Source of the DNA: Lingula anatina
Taxonomy: Eukaryota > Brachiopoda > Lingulata > Lingulida > Lingulidae
Length of the DNA: 25,989 nucleotides
Assembly (NCBI RefSeq): GCF_001039355.2
Contig: NW_019775687.1
Coordinates: 226,122-252,110 of the forward strand
Direction of reading: 5' to 3'
In this document: piece after piece, positions 11,215-20,200 of the stretch
Layout of the letters: each line of letters opens with the position of its first letter
Position numbering within the stretch: the stretch's first letter is position 1
The notes under the pieces: generated by a model
What the model saw: only the letters and a program-made list of their open reading frames with translations
What the model was told of the DNA's origin: nothing
Databases searched by the model: none
Made by a program: the position numbers and the translations under genes

Positions 11215-14200
11215 TCTAGTTAGGTCTTGAATTCCCTGCCAAAATTTAGAGAAACACCTACAATATCAACAAGAATCATTTGCATATATGTAAACTAAAG
11301 CTTTAAAATCTTTTTTTTTTTTATTCATTTTTTACTCCTTATATTTTATTCTAACCTAGCAATATTTTAAAATAATATTTCTAAGGAGAACAGAAAAAAA
11401 GAACTACCTTCTTCGTCTTTCCCAGCTGAAGCAGTGGTCAGCAGGGAAGGCCAGTGACTAGGTATGTTGAAAGACTTGATGTTGGGTAAGATGTGCATCT
11501 TGTAGTGGTGCTTCATTGACTGCCAGGAATGCGAGGTGATCTGATGAATTGAAATGAAAATTATACACATCATGATTTCATATAAGAACTATGTCTACCT
11601 GAAAACTCTTATAGTGGAACTTACCTTGGCAAGTGACGGATGTTGCAGCCTCAATCTGAGAGTTTTCATTAGGTAATGAGGTTGAGACAGCAATGTAGGT
11701 CAGTTGCTAATGTAAGTTCCAGTATCAGGGTTCTACATAGTTCTCATTCCAAATCTATGGATGACTCAATACATTCAATCATTTATAAATTAAAAATTTT
11801 TATGAGTAAACATTTTTAATTATTCTAGCTTATTCATGTTATCCACATAAGAACCAAGCACGAGTAGGTAGGCAGGCAGGTAGATGGATAGATAGGTAGG
11901 AAGGTAGGGAAAGTAGGGATATTAATTCTAAGAAACATTTATTTTGGAATTTTCATAACAATGTTGAAAACTTTTTTCATATTAGCTCAATTTCATAAAA
12001 ACATACTTCCAATTTCTCCATGTCCTTCCACACTCTGTTTCCACCAACATCCAGATATAATCTGTTTTCCACTATATGTTTTATGATGTTCACTTCCTCA
12101 GACAACATGTACTTCTTCCTCCTAAATCACCAATGTGAAAATTACTGAGATACAAAAGAAAAGAAAAACACACAGAAAAANNNNNNNNNNNNNNNNNNNN
12201 NNNNNNNNNNNNNNNNNNNNNNNNNNNNNNNNNNNNNNNNNNNNNNNNNNNNNNNNNNNNNNNNNNNNNNNNNNNNNNNNNNNNNNNNNNNNNNNNNNNN
12301 NNNNNNNNNNNNNNNNNNNNNNNNNNNNNNNNNNNNNNNNNNNNNNNNNNNNNNNNNNNNNNNNNNNNNNNNNNNNNNNNNNNNNNNNNNNNNNNNNNNN
12401 NNNNNNNNNNNNNNNNNNNNNNNNNNNNNNNNNNNNNNNNNNNNNNNNNNNNNNNNNNNNNNNNNNNNNNNNNNNNNNNNNNNNNNNNNNNNNNNNNNNN
12501 NNNNNNNNNNNNNNNNNNNNNNNNNNNNNNNNNNNNNNNNNNNNNNNNNNNNNNNNNNNNNNNNNNNNNNNNNNNNNNNNNNNNNNNNNNNNNNNNNNNN
12601 NNNNNNNNNNNNNNNNNNNNNNNNNNNNNNNNNNNNNNNNNNNNNNNNNNNNNNNNNNNNNNNNNNNNNNNNNNNNNNNNNNNNNNNNNNNNNNNNNNNN
12701 NNNNNNNNNNNNNNNNNNNNNNNNNNNNNNNNNNNNNNNNNNNNNNNNNNNNNNNNNNNNNNNNNNNNNNNNNNNNNNNNNNNNNNNNNNNNNNNNNNNN
12801 NNNNNNNNNNNNNNNNNNNNNNNNNNNNNNNNNNNNNNNNNNNNNNNNNNNNNNNNNNNNNNNNNNNNNNNNNNNNNNNNNNNNNNNNNNNNNNNNNNNN
12901 NNNNNNNNNNNNNNNNNNNNNNNNNNNNNNNNNNNNNNNNNNNNNNNNNNNNNNNNNNNNNNNNNNNNNNNNNNNNNNNNNNNNNNNNNNNNNNNNNNNN
13001 NNNNNNNNNNNNNNNNNNNNNNNNNNNNNNNNNNNNNNNNNNNNNNNNNNNNNNNNNNNNNNNNNNNNNNNNNNNNNNNNNNNNNNNNNNNNNNNNNNNN
13101 NNNNNNNNNNCCCCCCCCCCCCCACACACACACACACACCCATCCACCTCACCCTCTCCTTCCCTTCTACCTCACTGCCTTCCTTTGTACCTAACGCCCC
13201 ACCCACATTTTTTTTTGTTTTGAGATGCATGGACCTAAGGATTGAATGCACAGCCAAAATTGTCATGGAATGATACTAATCATTTTTCATTGATCCCTTT
13301 GCTAGTCCTGGCCTTGCCATTTTCAGTCCTCCTTCTGCCCAAAGATTGCGTCTGCAGGCCAGCCGCATAAGTATGGCCGACTACGAGGCTCTTCATTATG
13401 ATAAAGAAAAACTCAAGGCTGCATGTGAGTAAAATGGTTGGATGGAATGTAAATGTGAAACAGGACAATTCTTATAGTCCTCAATCCTGTCATTTAGCTC
13501 TCGGGGTCACTGTGAATGGAAGTAAAACCTTAAACTTGTTGCTATGAAATTTATGGTTTTGCTAAAAAGTTTAAGAATTCAACATGACTGGTATTTGAAC
13601 TTTTATATACTGATGTTTTTATGTGTTATTGTTCCAGCCATTCCATTAGGAATAATTGTTGTAGAGAATGATTCAGATCTGGAAGTTGTTAGGAATCGAA
13701 TTAATCATTTGCAAGAGGTATTTCTCATTCATTTTATAATCAAGTTTTTGAAAAATAACTGTGTTAGTAATTTCTCTCATTGATGTTATTTCAGTGTATT
13801 TAAAGTAGTCCATCTGGTTCTTGTAAATTAACAATAAGAGACAAGTTTTCTGATAAACTTTGATTAATTTAAACAATATTTTTAAACGAAAATGAGAAAC
13901 ACATAGTAATGTCAATTTAACAGTGATGATTATTTGCCATTTTTTGAATAAGGATGATAAGTACATGCCATTTCAGGACAACCTTGGAGTGTCGAACTCT
14001 GCCATTACTCAGAAACTATCCCCAAACTGGTGCTTTCTAGATTGTAAGTAACCAAGCATTTGTATGCTTCACTTTTATTGAAACAGTTATAAATGATAAA
14101 ATTAATTTATAGACTTCTTTTCTTTACGGTGCTTATACTAATAAGCTGAAATTATCTTTTTCAACCCAGCAACGACAGCAGAACGTTTCTTTCGAATTGA

Positions 14201-17200
14201 TCGCTCGCAGGAACATTTGCATTACATCACGGACATTTCCTCGGAGGATCTGTACATCCTGGACCCTGATCTGCTTGTGCCTAGTGGCTTGAATCCACAG
14301 GACAGCCCTTGGCAGATGGTGGCAAGCAGAGAGAAAGGTTACGAAGCAGCAGTCACGGATGTCCCAGATGGTGCCGCAGAGGGCAAGTTAGACCATCTTA
14401 ACCTTGTGTTCAGTATGCCAGTCACTCCTCCCAGGTCACCAGGGTAGGTATCTGCACTGAACAATTAGAGAACACGCATGGAACTGCTTTAAAAGGCAAT
14501 TTTTTAATATACACATGTCTAGATGTATGGAATTATTTTGTGTACCTAGAAAGGGAAGGACAGAATTAGCTGACTGCTTTGCAGACACATAATTTGTAAT
14601 TGATGATATGTGATACTTTCAGTCTCTTTGCCTGATATGTCTATTGTGCTTTTCAGTTAAAGATAATTTTTTCAAATAAATCCTTATGTGTTATTTAAGT
14701 AGAGAAAAGATTTTTTTCTTACATTGACAAGATAGATTCTTCCCATTACAAAGCAGTTGTACCTGGTCTTAACTAGCCTGACTAAATTAGCAGAAAAACA
14801 AGGGCTTAAAGGTTAGCTTTTAACTTTAAAAAAGTAGTTATTTGATTTTCTGGGACTTGGGGGGGGGTATTGAGAGAACAACATTCATGTGTATCATAGG
14901 TCACTACTTATTTCATTGATTAATTCTATCTGTATTGTCAAAATTCATTTAATGAATGACATTCTGAAACTGACAGTGTTTCTACACATCTCCAATTTTA
15001 CAAAGACATCGATTCAGCACTTTTTGGACCATAAAAACACTTCTATGTTAGTTAGTAAAATGTCTGTGGCAAGAATACAGAGAAACCAGAATGTATTTTT
15101 TTCATAGGATTTAGCATTATAGGCTTTTGTTTGAAGGTGATTTCAAATTGTCATTTATGGTAATTTTAGTTATAATTCTGGTGGTGATTCTGTTGTATCT
15201 GTGCTTTTTAAAATCTAGTCATGTTGTTTTTATTATAGGTTAAGTGCAAAGCTTATAAAAATTCATTGTTCATAGTAAGCCTAGTTGTAGAGTTTTTGTT
15301 TTTCTTTCATAAAGCTGTATGCTTGGACCAGAAAGCCGAGACAATTCCCTCCTGCCCCATTCTCCCACATCTAGTAACAGGTTGGAGTTTGATTTTTTTC
15401 ATTATTGTGTGTGTTTTTTTCAAATGCCAATATAATGCATTTTGTGTGTTTTTAGTTTTAGAATATGCTTTGCGTTACTTACTTTGCAATTCCAATTACC
15501 AAGATAGAATAACTTATGTATAGTGTTAAATGGTTGGCATTTGCAGCCTGTTGCCTGTGTTATAAATCAGTTGACCTTTTGGTCTCTCATGATGAACACT
15601 CCACTCCATAAACTGCCATTAGGCGTATCTTGTTTGAGTCTTTTTATTTTGCCCAGATGACAGGTTGGAACTGCAAAACCAGGCAAAGGGATATCATTCC
15701 AAATGAAAGAGCTTCAATTAATTGTATGCAATACTGTGTTTGATGTCATTGTAGAAGTAAAGGCTACAACATGGAGAAAAAGACACTTATAAAACTTGCC
15801 TGCAGTTAAAATCTGAAGCTTATTGCTTATTTTAGACCTTTTCACATCAAACAGTACATTTTAGTACTACAGCTTTACCAATACGCTTTGAGAGGTCCCA
15901 ACATGTAATTATTATTACTATTTTTTTTTTTTTTTTTTTTTTGTTAAGTGCCAGTTCGCTTTTTGGTGACTGTCTTACATAGTAGCGAGGCTATTAAGTT
16001 GTCAATCTCTCAAAGTGTGCCAGTACAGCTGTATCGCTATTATACTGATCCACATGAAAAGGTCTTAAGTAACAACATAAATTACTGTACTGCTTGAAAT
16101 ACATGTTAAATATAGTAATTAAGTAGCCAAACAGCTGCCATTCTCATCAGTCCCTTCTACAAGTTGTGAGACTGATAGCTAACAAATAATATTCCCACTA
16201 CCATAATACAATTTATTACCAAAGGTGTGTTGATTTGATGATGTTAAAAATGTGTGGCCTTTTTTGTTGAAACAGTGTGTTGTTTAGTGAAGTGCCAGTG
16301 TAATGTCTTTAGCATGTAGATTTACCTTGCTAGATGCATGCAGATCCAGAATTTTATAAAGAGTGGGGCACCCATGTTTGAAGCATTTGAAATGAAACTT
16401 AATGGGCCCAGGTTGGGTCCCCTTTTTTGCCTAAATGAGGAAGGGCTCTGAGATAAAATGTTATGGGATGGAATTCAGGCATATGGTATACCAGATTTTC
16501 ATTTTGGCAACATATCAACCTTAAAGCATTACCATGTTTATTGCTGTTCTTTGTAGTTTTTTATCTATTAAAGACATACAATTAGTATCAGATGTATATA
16601 GAAAGGAGCTGAAAACTGATGAAGAATTGCATAGACTGTAAAAACAGGTTTATAGACAGTAGTTGTCTTAACTATTTTCCAAATGTTTGCCTAGATAATT
16701 GTGTCTAGGATAATGTAGAAAAATTAACCCAATTTATATGTCTTTTTTTAGTACTCATTGTAGGCACCCAGTAGACTTGGTTTCACAAAACTTAATACAT
16801 AGACTCTCTTCTCAGTATGACTACATATACCTGTCTCACTTGCACATTCACTGTTCAAAAACCAAGCTGAAGTATTTAATCCAAATTATGTTCATAATAT
16901 CACATCTGATGCAAATTTAAGTGATATTAAAAATCCATGCTTAATTTACTCCATGCATTTGATATCTATCCTTCATTGTTTCTATCCACTGACAGTTTCA
17001 GTCATTGCCATGTTTGATCACAGTAATGGGTTTGGGGGGGGGGGGGAGTCATTGCTGTCATTTTGGCCTGTGTGCTGTGTTGCTGATGCGTGCTGTGTCT
17101 ATGTATTTTCAGTTTACTCTACAATCTAGATGTTTGTGCCTTGTGTAAGATCTCAGCAGGCGTAGTGCATGATGTAGTGGAGTCTGGCGCAGCAGCTGGA

Positions 17201-20200
17201 GCCTTAATAAGAAGGTTGGGAAATAGTGATAACAGTACTATCACTTTAAAAAAGGGAAATACAAAGATAAATTATTTGGGTGTAAGGGTCATGCATTGCT
17301 TAGCAATTTACAATAATTGTACATTTATCTACCTCACAGGATTTTAAAACTTGGCCTATACAGATCTTCTTGTAATTATAAAAGATATACGCTGTAAAAA
17401 AGGTGATAACTTGGGGGGGGGGGGGGTTGATTTTGACCTTTTATTCTTGATGGCCATAAAATTAATTTTGTTGTGCTTTTTTTTTTGTTATTTCTGCTTT
17501 TTTGCTCTTCTTCATGCTATTGTTGGAAAACCTAATCTTTTGTTTGCAACTTAGTGTGGATCAGTTAAATTTACAATGTATACCCTTTAACCAGAGGCAT
17601 ATGCGCATGTTATATGTATATGTAGCACATAATACTAATCACATACTAATTATCATTTTTATGAATGCATGTAATTTTCACTGCAATTCTAACCTAGAAC
17701 AGAATTGAAAGCCTTGGCTTTAATGATGTGTTAATAGTGATGCATATTAGATTTCATGAGTTGGTATTGTTCATTTTCTTAAACATCATATATCCATGTG
17801 TTATATGTTTTGTAGAACAAAGGCATCCTAAGTCTTTGAACATGGACAAAGATTCCTCTTTATTTATATGAAAAGCATCTTTCTAAGTGAAAAAAACAAA
17901 TTCAGTGAATATCCTATTACTTATAATCATTTGTAAAATTTTACAAATGAAGGTAATAAAGCTGAACAGATTTATTGCATGTCAGATTAGTCTTTTTCTC
18001 ACATATAAAAGGTCAAACTTCAGGCACTGTTAATGCTTATTATTGCAATATTTGCATTTGTTACTTTTACAAGCACCAGACAACTCTTGATTTGGACTAT
18101 TTTAGGCATGCACATGTTGGAATTTAGATTGTCACCATACAATAATGCTTTTTTCATGGATGACTAAAAACAACCTTATTTTCTTAATCTTATCATTTTG
18201 TCATTAGTTACTTTGGAATGATGATTAATGCACATTTTTTGCTTTTTAATGCTATTTATTACTTTGTGTTCAATAGGTCTTTCCCTACCACTCCCATAAC
18301 TCCAGTTAGTAGTAATGAGTTATTCCTGAAAGAGTTTATGAGCAAGATACAGCAAAGACGACGGTAGTGATACATTGTACATGCATGACACAGCATGATG
18401 ACTGCTGATGACATAGTTACTGTAACCTTAAGATGTTGTATTAATATTAAGGATACCCAATGTCATAATTTATACAACACCTGCGATGTGTATTCTAAGT
18501 TATATATTAATGTCTGCAGGGTTTCCAGTAGTGCAAGATTTCAAGGGGATTCTTGGCAAAACAATGAAATGGGCCCCATTTTCAAACACAGTGACTGACA
18601 TCTAATTTCATGTAACTAAAGTTGGGTTATTTCCTAAGTTGAAAATCTGGTGGAAACCCTGATCTGTACAGTCCTTGCCTCCCATTACCTCCCTGACATT
18701 CTGTTGCATGTGAAATGATATTTTATGTGTCACTTATTGTCTAGGTTCATGTCTGTGTATTATTTATATATTGAAACATGTATGGTAACCTGTATCAGTA
18801 TGTCACATTATTTTCCTGTTTATTGTTAGGGGTTAAGATAAACAGGTTTTAGATAACTGTAATCATCTTTGGTGCAGTTCTGTCTATTTAATTGTTACAT
18901 ATACTCGGGCAGTTTTAGCTGATATGCAAGTGGCCTTAAAAAGATTGTAAGAAAGTAATATAATATATTGTATAATCCAGTGTATATAAATGCTACATCT
19001 ACATATCAGCCTACAGCAAGTTCACAACAGGACTGCTTTAGAAAACTGGGAGGGAATGGAGGTCCTAGAGGAGTAGCATCCAGTTTTAAGTTACTCCTAT
19101 TGTGAACACAGCCTAAGGTGCATGGTTGCCAGTTTTTAATGCTAAAGCCATCTTCATATATATACACAATTTAAAAAATAGATAAAAAATAAGCATGAGA
19201 CATGTGAACCTCATGTGTGTCTCGTGTTTATTTATTTTTATTTATTTATTTTTAATTGTGTATACATGCTTTGCATAGTTGAGCAATCTGGTTACCCATA
19301 CCATGCATACCATTTATATATATATATGACAACTAATGTATTGAATGGAATGTTAACCAGTGTATCTCTATTTCTGGTCATATTCCAGGCGTTGTGGTGT
19401 CATTTTTAAATGTCAAAAACATTTAGTTCTTAATGTGCTTCTGTCATCCATGGCTCTCTAGATATGTGATATCTAAAGGGAATATCATAATGTTTGTCTA
19501 TAAACTGAGAATGGCACTTAATTATTGGAAACTATTTTACCAACACTTGAAAAGAGTGAGACTGTATTTTGAGCAACATTTTAAGAGTTAAGATATTGAT
19601 GGTTTAAAAAATAATCTGTTATTGTTTTTCATTTTGAAGGCATCCTTTTTGATGTGTTGTATATTGACTGTTCTTGTTTTTTTTTTCATATATATATATC
19701 AGCTCTGAACCAGGCACCCCCAATTCCAGTGCTGAAGAGAGAAAGTCCAGCTTCCAGGCTGTTGCTCCAGTAACTTCTGATGCTTCGCTGACAATACCAG
19801 TAGCCGCAAAACAGACAGTAACAGTGCCCACAGATAAAAGTAAGTGAAGCCTTTTTAAAAGAAAATATCATATCAGTGGATCTACATTGTAACATACATT
19901 AATGGGGTTCTTTTATCTTTTGAGGTTATCCTCTTATTTTATGTGAATAAAAAAGTTAGGAAGGATGACAGATTTTGTGTATATTTTGATGAACAGAAGA
20001 AACTCCGCAGACGTAGAGTTTTTCCTCCATTTGTTTTTTTATATCTTCATTCCTTCACAATTTATAGGGTAAGTTATGATTTTGACTGTATGCTGACCTT
20101 AAGAAGATCTAAAAGTGATTTAAAAAATAATACAGGATTTGTTTGTATTTTTAAAGGTATGTGGTCCAACCTCTTTTATCATGTATGAAAGGCCACATTA

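Larger units (their letters stand above)
8668..13326. other. Large DGK intron (4.66 kb) hosting nested antisense exons
   Basis: Contains the 9752-11140 transposon, microsatellites, the RAP1-like exons at 11408-12121 and the N gap. The stretch 8668-9751 is AT-rich, with a long poly(T) at 9602-9619, and holds nothing else that I could support. Confidence 0.8.
14444..19702. other. DGK linker intron region with cassette exons
   Basis: 5.26 kb between constitutive exons. It contains three candidate cassette exons (15315, 17113, 18277), two inverted-repeat elements, poly(G) runs at about 14862-14869, 17034-17047 and 17414-17426, a poly(T) at about 15921-15942 and a 24-bp palindrome at 17927-17950. 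Confidence 0.75.

Noticed and set aside
11625-11655. Minus-strand candidate exon between the two RAP1-like exons (good donor CCAAG|GTAAG; reading [11 protein letters not shown])
   Set aside because: No acceptor gives a compatible phase, and direct joining of 12007 to 11540 already yields a gap-free Myb domain, so including it would insert residues into the fold.
12090-13266. Four ORFs of 340-374 codons crossing 12181-13110
   Set aside because: They are open only because undetermined bases hold no stop codons.
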